From positions 25,807-89,806 of the forward strand of contig CAJTER010000016.1 of assembly GCA_910575405.1 (NCBI GenBank): a stretch of 64,000 bases of DNA, given 5' to 3'. The translations under genes were made by a program, and so were the position numbers. Below, piece by piece: positions 25,060-33,467 of the stretch (position 1 is its first letter; every line of letters begins with the position of its first letter). This DNA comes from Clostridia bacterium. Its GTDB lineage: Bacteria; Bacillota; Clostridia; Peptostreptococcales; Anaerovoracaceae. A model generated the notes under the pieces. It saw nothing but the letters and a program-made list of their open reading frames with translations. It had not been told where the DNA came from and did no database searches.

Positions 25060-26457
25060 CTATTTTACAAAGGCCCCCTTGAGAACATAGGTCTTGAGTC
25101 TGCTGTACTCTTCCGGTGAATATCCGACGCCTTCATTTCCAAGGCCGCTGGCTTTGCATCCGCCGAAAGGCTGTTCATTCATTCTATAGCAGCTGCATCC
25201 GTTTACGATGACTGCAGATGTCTCCAGCTGATCCGCGATGCGGAAAGCTCTTGTCGTATCCCCTGAAAGGACTCCGCCGCTCAGGCCGTAGATGGACTGG
25301 TTGGCAATTTCGATAGCCTCTTCTTCTGTTTTGTAGGTAATGATCGGCCATACCTGCGCGAAGATTTCCATATCCTTTGCTACATCCGCATCCTTTGGCA
25401 CATTGTCGATGATAGTCGGCTCGATGAAGGCGCCTTCCCGCTTGCCGCCGCATACGATGGTTCCTCCCTGCTCAACGGTGTGGTTGATCTGAGCTTCCAC
25501 CTTTACTGCCGCTTTTTCTGTAACCAGGCAGATGGCTTTTGCATCTGGATCAAACTGGCTTCCCCGCGGAATGGCCAGTACCTTTTCCTTTAGTTTTTCT
25601 ACAAATTCATCATGCATACTTTCAGGCACCAGGTATCTCTTGGTTGCACAGCAAATCTGTCCGTTATTGTAAAGTCTTCCCTCCAGGGCTTCCTGTACTG
25701 CTGTATCCATGTCCGCGTCATCACAGATGATGAGAGCATCGTTTCCGCCCAGCTCCATGAAGGTCTTTTTCATGGATTCCGCAGCCAGCTTCACCATCTC
25801 AACGCCGGTTTCCGTGCTTCCTGTAAGGGCAATTGCCGCAACATCAGGGCTTGTCAGAAGGGCTTCCGTTGATACGGATCGTTCGCAGGCTGTGAACTGA
25901 ATCACATCTTTGGGAATTCCCACTTCGTGAGCGATATCCACCAGCATTCTTACGGTCAGCGGATTGGAGGATGGGGCTTTTACGATTACCGTATTTCCCA
26001 TTGCCAGCGCTGGTGTAGCCTTTTGGAAGAACATTTCGATGGGATAGTTAAAGGGGATAATTGCCGCAACTACACCCAGGGCTTCTCTTCTGGAAAATCC
26101 CAGGTCATATTCTCTGCCGCCTGTTGTTCCGGTAAACACATCTCCGTATAAGTGCTTGGCTCTTTCGATGTTTCCTCTGCCGATTTCGCCGCCGTCAAAG
26201 CACTCGCCTTTTGCCGAATTAATTGGCTTTGCCATTTCCGATGCGCAGATCTGCCCGATCTCTTCGTTCTTTTCTTCAATTCTGTCGACCATCTTATATA
26301 AGAGCTTTGCTCTTTCTACAATGGGAGTTCTCTCCCATGCCGGCTGGGCAGCTTTTGCTTTTTTTACTTTTTCCTTCAGCTCTGCAGCTGTGTCGAGCCG
26401 AATGGTTTCCACCAGTTCTCCATTATATGGATTTGTAACATCTAACATCTTACTCAT
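25060..26457 (-). CDS. NAD(P)-dependent aldehyde dehydrogenase
   Basis: A 465-residue aldehyde dehydrogenase. N138 in PFNYP, E235 in MELGGND and the catalytic Cys 269 in NNGQICCATKRY are all present, as is the LTGSTETG nucleotide loop (about 212-219) and the C-terminal PFGGCKASGLGNEG. It would oxidise an aldehyde or semialdehyde to the acid. It lies 109 bases after the ThDP enzyme in the same direction, so both probably use the sigma-54 promoter at 28360. I chose ATG 26457 because AGGA is 9 bases ahead; ATG 26463 is too close to it. The aldehyde may come from the ThDP enzyme or from an aminotransferase product. Confidence 0.88.
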   Translation of the reverse strand: MSKMLDVTNPYNGELVETIRLDTAAELKEKVKKAKAAQPAWERTPIVERAKLLYKMVDRIEEKNEEIGQICASEMAKPINSAKGECFDGGEIGRGNIERAKHLYGDVFTGTTGGREYDLGFSRREALGVVAAIIPFNYPIEMFFQKATPALAMGNTVIVKAPSSNPLTVRMLVDIAHEVGIPKDVIQFTACERSVSTEALLTSPDVAAIALTGSTETGVEMVKLAAESMKKTFMELGGNDALIICDDADMDTAVQEALEGRLYNNGQICCATKRYLVPESMHDEFVEKLKEKVLAIPRGSQFDPDAKAICLVTEKAAVKVEAQINHTVEQGGTIVCGGKREGAFIEPTIIDNVPKDADVAKDMEIFAQVWPIITYKTEEEAIEIANQSIYGLSGGVLSGDTTRAFRIADQLETSAVIVNGCSCYRMNEQPFGGCKASGLGNEGVGYSPEEYSRLKTYVLKGAFVK

Positions 26458-26566
26458 AATCATCTTTCCTTTCTTTGTTCATTTATATTAATACAGGTTG
26501 TATTAATCACGTTGCAGTATAGCATGCCGCAGCATTCCGCCCTTTTATGCAGCAAACCTGCAGCTA

Positions 26567-28288
26567 TTACACCAGCTCCGTCAGCTTGAGTGTGTCGATC
26601 ATTGGAAGGGGCGGCTGACAGAAGGTTTCTGTCTTGATGTCAATCACAACGGTCTGTTCTTTTACTGCCTCAAAGGCTTCCTCAAGAACCGGCTTGATGT
26701 CGTCTACCGTGCGAATGGTCAGGCCCTTTAATCCGCAGGATTCCGCTATTTTGGCGTAATCTACGGTTTCAATCCATACAGCGTTGGTCACATCTCCGAA
26801 TTTGAATTTTTCCGCATAATACTGGTAGCCCAAAACCTTGTTGTTGATTACGGCTGCAATCACATTAATGCCTTCTCGCTTGCAGGTTTCCAGCTCGCTC
26901 CATGTATGTGCGAATCCACCGTCACCCGACAGGCTGAATACGGTTTTTGCCGGACTTGCCAACTTGCAGCCCATGGCCATTGGAAATCCCCAGCCCAGTC
27001 CTGCAAGACCTCTTGGGAAGTAAAACTCTCTCTCCCCTTTTGCTGTTATATAGTTGGCATTCCAGATGGATGAAAAGCTGGCGTCCGCTACGATCATGCA
27101 GTTGTCTGCCGCCTGTTTTTCCACTTCATCCATAAACCGCTCAATACGGATGGGAGAAACGGTCGAGGTCATGACATCTTCAATTTCCTCTCTGTGCTTT
27201 TTCCTTCCCTCTGCAATCTCTTCTGCCACAGAAGCTTCTTTGCTTTTTCTTTTGGCAGCATCTCCTTTTTTCATTTCACTTATGAGCGCCTGCAGCGTCA
27301 GCTTTGCATCTCCAAGGAGCCGGATCGCTTCATAGTTTCTGCCAATTTCCATTGGATCAATATCAATGTGAATGTAGGTCGCATCTTCCGGAAGCAGGGT
27401 CCAGCTGTCCGTTCCATTCTGGTTGGTTCTGTTTCCAACCAGCAGGATTACATCGGATTTTTGAACCAAAGGCTTGAGAAATTTTGTGGCGCTTCTATGT
27501 CCCATGTAGTATCCAATTACTCCCACTGTGAGCGGATCTGTTTCGTCTACGCTGCCTTTTCCCATGGTCGTTGTCGCCACTGGAAGGGAAAAGGTTTTCT
27601 GAAGCTCTCTCAATTCTTCGGTTGCCTGTGAGGAGAAAACGCCCCCGCCCGCATAAACAAGTGGATGTTCCGCTTTTAACAGCAGCTCTGCCGCCTCTTT
27701 TACAAGACTTTTTTCTGGCACCTGCCTGTCTAATGGGTAATGTCCCAGGGACGCTTTTCTGTTGGATAGAACTGGCCTTTTGGTCTTGTCATTAAAAATA
27801 TCCTGGGGGCAAAGAAGGACTGCCGGTCCCGGTTTTCCGGAAGCTGCTGCTGTAAATGCCATATCCACGTAGTCTTCAATGCGGTCTGCCGAATAAATCT
27901 TTTTAATCCATTTTGCACAGCCCTCAAAGAGTTTTTCATGATCTAATTCCTGAAAAGCATTTTTTTCCGCATCATGAAGGGGAACCTCCTGTACAATGGC
28001 CACCACTGGGTGTCCTGCCTTGTAGTCCTCAGCAAGACCCGGAACCAGAAGCGTTGCCGCCGGGCCGTTTTGTGCAGCTACACAAGGAATCTTACCTGAC
28101 GCCATTGCGTATGCCTGCGCCATGTACGTTCCTGTGTTTTCCTGTCTAAATCCTATTTGCCGAATTCCAAGCGCCATAGATGCCAGCATAATTTTGGTCG
28201 GATTGCTCTGCCCAAAGATGTATTCAACGCCATTTCTCTTCAGCGCGCCTGCAAAACGTTCTGCGTTTGTCAGTTCTTTTGATTGCAT
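26567..28288 (-). CDS. ThDP-dependent enzyme of the acetolactate synthase-like family
   Basis: A 573-residue three-domain ThDP enzyme. E50 in FRQENTGTYMAQAYA is the cofactor-activating glutamate; the central domain has YAGGGVFSSQA and LLVGNRTNQNGTD; the C-terminal ThDP motif runs from LSGDGGFAHTW to VINNKVLGYQ. It differs strongly from the IlvB at 36778-38439, which has an IlvN partner, so it is not the biosynthetic synthase. Relatives include 2-oxoacid decarboxylases, sulfoacetaldehyde acetyltransferase and 2-hydroxyacyl-CoA lyase; I cannot choose between them. A C-C cleavage that yields an aldehyde for the following aldehyde dehydrogenase is a fair inference. A sigma-54 promoter lies at 28360-28376. 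Confidence 0.82.
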   Translation of the reverse strand: MQSKELTNAERFAGALKRNGVEYIFGQSNPTKIMLASMALGIRQIGFRQENTGTYMAQAYAMASGKIPCVAAQNGPAATLLVPGLAEDYKAGHPVVAIVQEVPLHDAEKNAFQELDHEKLFEGCAKWIKKIYSADRIEDYVDMAFTAAASGKPGPAVLLCPQDIFNDKTKRPVLSNRKASLGHYPLDRQVPEKSLVKEAAELLLKAEHPLVYAGGGVFSSQATEELRELQKTFSLPVATTTMGKGSVDETDPLTVGVIGYYMGHRSATKFLKPLVQKSDVILLVGNRTNQNGTDSWTLLPEDATYIHIDIDPMEIGRNYEAIRLLGDAKLTLQALISEMKKGDAAKRKSKEASVAEEIAEGRKKHREEIEDVMTSTVSPIRIERFMDEVEKQAADNCMIVADASFSSIWNANYITAKGEREFYFPRGLAGLGWGFPMAMGCKLASPAKTVFSLSGDGGFAHTWSELETCKREGINVIAAVINNKVLGYQYYAEKFKFGDVTNAVWIETVDYAKIAESCGLKGLTIRTVDDIKPVLEEAFEAVKEQTVVIDIKTETFCQPPLPMIDTLKLTELV

Positions 28289-28359
28289 TTCCTCTTGATC
28301 TCCTTACATCGTTTTTTGTCTGTCGAAAGTAGCTCTGACTTTCCTTTGTCCTTTTATAT

Positions 28360-28376
28360 TGCAACCATGATACCAA
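28360..28376 (-). promoter_or_regulatory. Sigma-54 promoter for the ThDP enzyme/aldehyde dehydrogenase operon
   Basis: Minus strand reads TTGGTATCATGGTTGCA with GG-N10-GC spacing, about 70 bases before ATG 28288. The gap 28289-28724 also holds two terminators and a candidate activator site. Confidence 0.8.
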
Positions 28377-28489
28377 CTTGAAAAAATCGCCCCACTTTCT
28401 GCGTTTTTTTCATCTCAAAATCCAAAGATTCTTGAAATTCCAGTTGTTTTCGGTTTTCAGTTTTTTTGTTTCATTTTTTCAAGCAAAAG

Positions 28490-28521
28490 AAAAGTCTCCC
28501 TGCTGCCAGTGGAGACTTTTT
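28490..28521 (-). terminator. Bidirectional hairpin terminator
   Basis: AAAAGTCTCC (28490-28499) pairs with GGAGACTTTT (28511-28520) with T/A runs on both sides. It insulates the sigma-54 promoter from read-through of the flavodoxin gene. Confidence 0.7.
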
Positions 28522-28542
28522 AATAATCTTGATTTATTTGTC

Positions 28543-28558
28543 TTTTTATGATTGTTTT
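28543..28558 (-). promoter_or_regulatory. Candidate sigma-54 activator site 3
   Basis: Minus strand AAAACAATCATAAAAA, similar to sites 1 and 2, about 180 bases upstream of the -24/-12 element at 28360-28376. Weaker match; function inferred. Confidence 0.3.
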
Positions 28559-28667
28559 AGGTCTATTTTGTTCTCAACTCCTTTCTTTGATTCAAAAACG
28601 GCTTGGAAAAGGATCCATTTTTTCAGCAAAGCAGGCAAAAGGCTTTCCCCTTTCCTTCTCGCCGGGT

Positions 28668-28704
28668 AAAAAAGAGACAGGCTTCACAATCTCCTGTCTC
28701 TTTT
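28668..28704 (-). terminator. Terminator after the flavodoxin-like gene
   Basis: Minus strand AAAAGAGACAGG, a loop of about 11 bases, then CCTGTCTCTTTTTT. Confidence 0.8.
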
Positions 28705-28724
28705 CTTCTCAATTTTCTATAAGC

Positions 28725-29273
28725 CTAGAAGGTTCTCCCTATCTCTTCAAGCTCATCCAGATACTTTTGCTGTATATCCCCTTTATGGAAAACTCCGTTC
28801 ACATGATAGCAACCGCGGTTTTCCCAGCCCCGATCTCGGGCAATCAAATCATGGGTATTGATAATGGCATCATACTTGTAATCATCTTTCCCTGCGCCAC
28901 AGGCAATCAGATAGGCCTCTTTAATGGGCTGCGGTCTTTTGGCCACCATGAGAGAATAGTATTTGTCAAGAGCCGCCTTAACCTGCGCGGTATAAGTATA
29001 CCAGTAAAGCGGCGTTACGACCACAAGGGCATCCGCCCATTCATAGTAAGGAGCCAGCTCGTTAAATACATCATCGTGGGAGCAGGCCTTCTTTTCGCCC
29101 AGCTTGTAGCAGGTTTCGCAGAAAATGCAGCCCTTTATGGCTTTAAAGCCTGCATCATAGCGCACCACCTGGTGGCCTGCGGCCTGTGCACCTCTGACAA
29201 AAGCATCTGCCATTTGTTCACTGTTGCCGCCGTGTCTTGTGCCTCCTGTAAGAACTAAAATTTTTTTGCTCAT
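28725..29273 (-). CDS. Flavodoxin-family NAD(P)H-dependent FMN reductase-like protein
   Basis: A 182-residue flavodoxin-fold protein starting with the FMN phosphate loop in LVLTGGTRHGGNSEQMADAF. The ALVVVTPLYWYTYTAQVKAALDKYY segment is typical of iron-sulfur flavoprotein or NADPH-dependent FMN reductase relatives. Four cysteines (CIFCETCYKLGEKKAC near 49-64) form a compact motif as in iron-sulfur flavoproteins, so a cluster is possible. It appears monocistronic, with its own terminator. Confidence 0.8.
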   Translation of the reverse strand: MSKKILVLTGGTRHGGNSEQMADAFVRGAQAAGHQVVRYDAGFKAIKGCIFCETCYKLGEKKACSHDDVFNELAPYYEWADALVVVTPLYWYTYTAQVKAALDKYYSLMVAKRPQPIKEAYLIACGAGKDDYKYDAIINTHDLIARDRGWENRGCYHVNGVFHKGDIQQKYLDELEEIGRTF

Positions 29274-29338
29274 TTTTACATTCTTCCTTTCTGTCGTAAT
29301 ATCGTTAACACCGTTATCATAATACAGCTGCTTTTGTT

Positions 29339-31258
29339 TTACAAGAAATTTCTGAAATCCAGGGGAATATGGAGCTGTGATTCCACCTTGTCATATTTGA
29401 TCAGTCTGGCCACTCCCTTCCTGCAAAATACGGAATCCGCAGGCTGCTCCAGATCGTTTTCCGCAATATATCCCTTTGCCGCAATTACTTCCTGCTCATT
29501 ATGACAAAACCGCCAGTCGCTTTTTAAAATGGCAATCGAACCTTTTCCATGAGTAGCTGAAGCAAATTCCGTAACATAATTCAGCATTTCAACGACAGGA
29601 ATCCACGCCGTAATGACTGTATGCCCTTCCCAGTTTGTCTGCGCCTCCAGCTCTCCTCCCATCTGTGCAATGCGGTTGATTACAGCGCCCGCCAGTCCGG
29701 TATCCACGGTAAAGCGCGCATTATGCACTGGTTCCAGGAGCCGGCTTCTGCTTTTCATCAGGCCCTGCCGTATTGCGCGATAGGTCGCCTGGCGAAAGTC
29801 TCCGCCGGATGTATGAAGATAATGCTCCCTTCCCGCAACCAGCACAATTTTTACATCCGTCAGCTCGCTTCCCGTCAACACGCCTGCATGCTTTCTCTCA
29901 AAAACATGTGTTTTTACAAGGTTCTGCCACCGCTGTCCAAAGGAATCCAGAGGGCATTCCGATGCAAAGGATATGCCGCTTCCGCTGGGCTGGGGCTCCA
30001 ACCGCAAATGCACCTCCGAGTAGTGCTTTAGGGGTTCGTAATGTCCATATCCCATTACCGGCTCTGTAATGGTTTCTTTGTAAATAACCTGAGGCTGCTC
30101 AAAGGCCACGTCAAAGTCAAAGCGGTCTTTTATGATTTCCGGCAGCACGTCCAGCTGAACGGTTCCGTTGATATGAACGACAATCTGTTCTCCTTTGCAG
30201 CTCACTTTGAGGGACGGGTTTTCTTCACCCATCCTTTTTACGGCGGAAAACAGTTCCTGAAGATGGGTTTCATCTTTTTGTACCAGCCTGCTTGTCAGCA
30301 CCGGCTCGGTCCTGGAAATCCCCGGATCCACCGCATTTCCCACAGCGCTGCCCCATGTAAGCTCTGCAACTCCGGAAACTGTACAGACATCTCCGGCAGA
30401 GGCTTCCCTGATGTTGACCGACTTTCCGCCCTGGAAGCTCCGCAATTCTCCTACTTTGCAAAACCGCCCTTCTCCCAGAGGGATCTCAATTCTCGAATGC
30501 AGCCTGCCAGATGTAACCTTGATATCCGTCCACCTTACGCCTTTTTTGTCATAGCGAACCTTCCATACAATACCGCCAAAATCCCCGCTGCTATCATACT
30601 CCCTTTGGCAGAGAAAGGCCAACAAATCCAAAAGCTCCTCTACGCCTTCATCCTTCAGAGCCGCGCCCCAGAGGACCGGAAACAGTCTCCGCTTGCTCAC
30701 CGTCCTTTGGGAAGCTTTTTTATAATCTTCTGCCGCAGCTTTATCGGACAGATACAATTCCAGGAATTCCTCATCTCTCTCTGCCACAGCCTCTTCCGAG
30801 AGGATCTCACAGTCTGCAGAAAGCATTTTCAGTTCCTGCCTCACCCTTTCCACAGAAGCGCCTGCGCGGTCCGTTTTATTGATAAATAGGACAGTGGGAA
30901 TGTTCATGTCTTTTAAATATTCCCAGATCCGTTCCGTGTAGCTCTCAATTCCTTCCACTGCGGACACCACCAGGACAGCCTTGTCCAGTATGCACAGCGC
31001 ACTCTCTATTTCCTCTGAAAAGTCTTTATGCCCTGGAGTGTCAATTAAAAAAAACTGCACATTTTTCCATGTGAAGGAAGCAAAGGCTGAGTAAATAGTT
31101 ATGCCCCGGCTTTTCTCCACGCAGTTGTAATCCATGCAAGTATTTCCGTCATCTACGCGCCCAGCCTGCCGGATGGCCCCGCTTTTATAAAGCATCATCT
31201 CGGACAGCGTGGTTTTTCCCGCATCAACATGGGCAAAAATTCCAATCGTCTCTTTCAT
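29339..31258 (-). CDS. TetM-like ribosomal-protection-type translation GTPase, diverged
   Basis: A 639-residue EF-G-like GTPase, the length of Tet(M). G1 AHVDAGKTT (9-17), G3 DTPGHKDF and G4 NKTD are intact and the four later EF-G-type domains can be followed. In the domain IV loop that in true Tet ribosomal protection proteins reads roughly SPVSTPADFR, this protein has HLHTSGGDFR (written YLHTSGGDFR in context), so tetracycline protection is not assured. It may be a housekeeping relative acting on stalled ribosomes. It follows a MATE exporter gene by 92 bases and carries leader element copy C. Drug resistance is possible but not shown. Confidence 0.8.
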   Translation of the reverse strand: MKETIGIFAHVDAGKTTLSEMMLYKSGAIRQAGRVDDGNTCMDYNCVEKSRGITIYSAFASFTWKNVQFFLIDTPGHKDFSEEIESALCILDKAVLVVSAVEGIESYTERIWEYLKDMNIPTVLFINKTDRAGASVERVRQELKMLSADCEILSEEAVAERDEEFLELYLSDKAAAEDYKKASQRTVSKRRLFPVLWGAALKDEGVEELLDLLAFLCQREYDSSGDFGGIVWKVRYDKKGVRWTDIKVTSGRLHSRIEIPLGEGRFCKVGELRSFQGGKSVNIREASAGDVCTVSGVAELTWGSAVGNAVDPGISRTEPVLTSRLVQKDETHLQELFSAVKRMGEENPSLKVSCKGEQIVVHINGTVQLDVLPEIIKDRFDFDVAFEQPQVIYKETITEPVMGYGHYEPLKHYSEVHLRLEPQPSGSGISFASECPLDSFGQRWQNLVKTHVFERKHAGVLTGSELTDVKIVLVAGREHYLHTSGGDFRQATYRAIRQGLMKSRSRLLEPVHNARFTVDTGLAGAVINRIAQMGGELEAQTNWEGHTVITAWIPVVEMLNYVTEFASATHGKGSIAILKSDWRFCHNEQEVIAAKGYIAENDLEQPADSVFCRKGVARLIKYDKVESQLHIPLDFRNFL

Positions 31259-31265
31259 TCTTTCC

Positions 31266-31330
31266 TCGTTCCTGACGCGCCCTCCGCGTCATTCAGACAG
31301 ATTTGGAAGTCTGAGATCAAACTTCCATTC
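31266..31330 (-). promoter_or_regulatory. Two-hairpin leader element, copy C
   Basis: GACGCG (31274-31279) pairs with CGCGTC (31285-31290), and GGAAGT (31305-31310) pairs with ACTTCC (31321-31326). The linker ATTCAGACAGATTTG matches copy A closely. It lies between the MATE stop and the ribosome site of the GTPase. Confidence 0.5.
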
Positions 31331-31350
31331 CCTCCATTTCCACAAACAAA

Positions 31351-32712
31351 CTACACCTGCCCACGCTTCCGGCACACGTGGTGATAAAATATCCGAAAAC
31401 AGATAACATGTGCGCAGAAGGTCAGCGCCCAAGATACTGGATAGGATACATATAAGATCTGCAAAGTGGGATACATGGCAAACACGGTAAAGATCCACAT
31501 AACCCGAAATACACACGCCCCAATAAGCGAAACAACAAGCGGCACTGCAGAATACCCGATCCCCCGCATAGCGCCCGCCATAACGTCATTCATTCCGCAC
31601 AGGCAGTACAGAGGAAAGACCACCAGAATCCGCACTGCGCCTGCTGCAATAACAGGGGCTTCGCTGGAATACAGACCGATCACTGAATCGCGAAACAGGA
31701 TTGCCAAAACGGACAGACCCAGGCCCACAGTCAAGGCCGACAGCAGGCAGGTGAGCAGGATCCGTTTTATTCTGGCGTAATTACCTGCACCGTAATTCTG
31801 GCTGATAAAGGTTCCCGATGCCTGGTAAAACCCATACATTGCGTGGTATAGGAAGCCCTCAATGTTAATTACCGCAGTATTTCCTGTTACAACCTCTGAG
31901 CCGAATGAGTTTACCGCATCCTGCACAATGACGTGGGAAACGGAAAAAGCCACACCCTGAAGCCCGGCAGGCAGGCCGACTTTTATAATCTCAAAGGCCT
32001 TGTCTCTCGTAATCCGCAGATTTCGTATCCGCAGCCTGATGGCAGTCCTTTTGCGACACAGATGCAGGAGCATCATAAACGCCGAGACTCCATTGGAAAT
32101 TACAGTCGCTAGTGCAACACCCATAACCTCCAGATGAAAAACCAGAACAAAGGTCAGATTAAGTATGACATTCAGCCCACCGGCAACTGCCAGACAGAGC
32201 AGCGGCCATTTGGTATCGCCCTCCGCATTCACAATAGCCCTGGCGAAATTAAAAATCAAAATCAGAGGAAATCCCAGAGCATACACTCTCAAATATACGA
32301 CTGCATCCTGGAAAATATTTGATGGTGTATCCAGCAGCCTCAGGGCGCTGCCAGCCACCAGAATTCCAAACACAGCCAGAAATATGCCGCAGAGCAGGCA
32401 TATGGCCATAGAGCAGTGCACCGTTTCTTCGACATCCCTTTCACTTTGCGCACCGCAGTACCGGGCGGTCACAATATTGGCGCCAAGAGAGAGGCCGATA
32501 AACAAATTGAGTATCAGGTTGATGAGGGATATATTGGCCCCCACTGCTGCCAGCGCATTGCTGCCGACAAAATTTCCCACCACAGCCATGTCTACCGCGT
32601 TAAACAAAATCTGCAGAAAATTTCCGGCAACGATGGGAACAGCAAATTTCAGAATACTTGTAAAAATAGGGCCGTTACACATGTTGATTACGCCCATTTC
32701 CCTGTTTTTCAA
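31351..32712 (-). CDS. MATE family multidrug exporter
   Basis: A 453-residue protein with 12 hydrophobic helices in two halves. GPIFTSILKFAVPIVAGNFLQILFNAVD at the N-terminus is split here only for reference: key motifs are VPIVAGN, NAVDMAVVGNFVG and the repeat half SFGSEVVTGNTA. MATE proteins export drugs or metabolites by sodium or proton antiport. I chose the TTG at 32712, which follows AAAGGGGTGAT by about 5 bases; the in-frame ATG at 32745 lies before that ribosome site. A strong promoter is at 32791-32819, and the TetM-like GTPase follows in the same direction, so the pair may be co-expressed. Confidence 0.88.
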   Translation of the reverse strand: MKNREMGVINMCNGPIFTSILKFAVPIVAGNFLQILFNAVDMAVVGNFVGSNALAAVGANISLINLILNLFIGLSLGANIVTARYCGAQSERDVEETVHCSMAICLLCGIFLAVFGILVAGSALRLLDTPSNIFQDAVVYLRVYALGFPLILIFNFARAIVNAEGDTKWPLLCLAVAGGLNVILNLTFVLVFHLEVMGVALATVISNGVSAFMMLLHLCRKRTAIRLRIRNLRITRDKAFEIIKVGLPAGLQGVAFSVSHVIVQDAVNSFGSEVVTGNTAVINIEGFLYHAMYGFYQASGTFISQNYGAGNYARIKRILLTCLLSALTVGLGLSVLAILFRDSVIGLYSSEAPVIAAGAVRILVVFPLYCLCGMNDVMAGAMRGIGYSAVPLVVSLIGACVFRVMWIFTVFAMYPTLQILYVSYPVSWALTFCAHVICFRIFYHHVCRKRGQV

Positions 32713-32790
32713 TGTTATCACCCCTTTTGTTCTTGCATTTAACAAGGATACTTTTGTACTTTCTGCTTCTGAATTTGATAAACGTTTCTT

Positions 32791-32819
32791 AGATTAGCAG
32801 GATGTTTTTATTTTGTCAA
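32791..32819 (-). promoter_or_regulatory. Sigma-70 type promoter of the MATE gene
   Basis: Minus strand TTGACA (32819-32814), 17-base spacer, TAATCT (32796-32791). Confidence 0.65.
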
Positions 32820-33392
32820 ATGAAAATATTTTTCATCCCGCATCCAAATGCAAGGATTGCCTCTTCCTTTTTCAACACCTTAACTTGTATATTTATTCAT
32901 TTCCGTGAGTTCATTCTAGTTTTTTAGATTCAAAGTTTCAGATACTTATTCTGCGCTGTTCCTTCATTTACAATTATAATTTTGCGGAAAGTTCTGCTCA
33001 GATACTTTTCGGTTTTTTTGCTTATCAGAAGCCGGGCGTTTTGAATAAAATGCTCTAAACTCGTTTAAAACATCCTCTATTTGCGAGCCTAAGTAGTAAA
33101 TTTCAGTTGTTTTTTCAGAAAATATTTATAAAAATTTTGTGAGTACATAGAAGGAAAATGCATGCAGGTGGAAATATTTTGGGCCTGGTAGGGGGAAAAT
33201 TTTGCTTTTCAGGTTTGTTGCCGTATGTCAAAGTTCAGAATAATTATATTCATTCATATATAATTATTCTGATCCTAAAAGACTTCCCGATGCACCTTTA
33301 AAACAGCAGAAGCTTTAAACGAATATAACTATATTTGTAAAGAGTGTTTATAAAATGCTCTTTGGATGGAAACGGTATATGCCTTATGATCG
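32820..33392. other. AT-rich gap without a gene
   Basis: No ORF with a ribosome site was seen on either strand. The stretch is strongly AT-rich with T-runs. The one clear structure is the 13-base inverted repeat listed separately at 33236-33271. Confidence 0.5.
33236..33271. repeat. Perfect 13-base inverted repeat
   Basis: CAGAATAATTATA (33236-33248), 10 bases, TATAATTATTCTG (33259-33271). It lies in a long intergenic gap between ilvD and the MATE gene. It could be an operator or a weak hairpin. Confidence 0.6.
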
Positions 33393-33435
33393 AAAAATGT
33401 GCATAATCGAATTTGCCGATCATGCACATTTTTTG
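33393..33435 (-). terminator. Terminator after ilvD
   Basis: Minus strand CAAAAAATGTGCAT and ATGCACATTTTTCG form a long stem followed by a T-run, 33 bases after the ilvD stop. Confidence 0.8.
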
Positions 33436-33467
33436 AAATTTATTCTGTCCGCCCTAAGGATGCCGGT

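Noticed and set aside
26503..26530. Possible sigma-54 promoter before the aldehyde dehydrogenase (minus strand CGGCATGCTATACTGCAA)
   Set aside because: GG to GC spacing is 11, not 10, and the gene is already downstream of the 28360 promoter.
26567..28288. Calling this ThDP enzyme a second acetolactate synthase
   Set aside because: It lacks an IlvN partner, differs from the local IlvB in key segments, and sits in a sigma-54 catabolic operon.
29339..31258. Naming the GTPase as an acquired tet resistance gene
   Set aside because: The key domain IV loop differs and there are no mobile-element genes around it.
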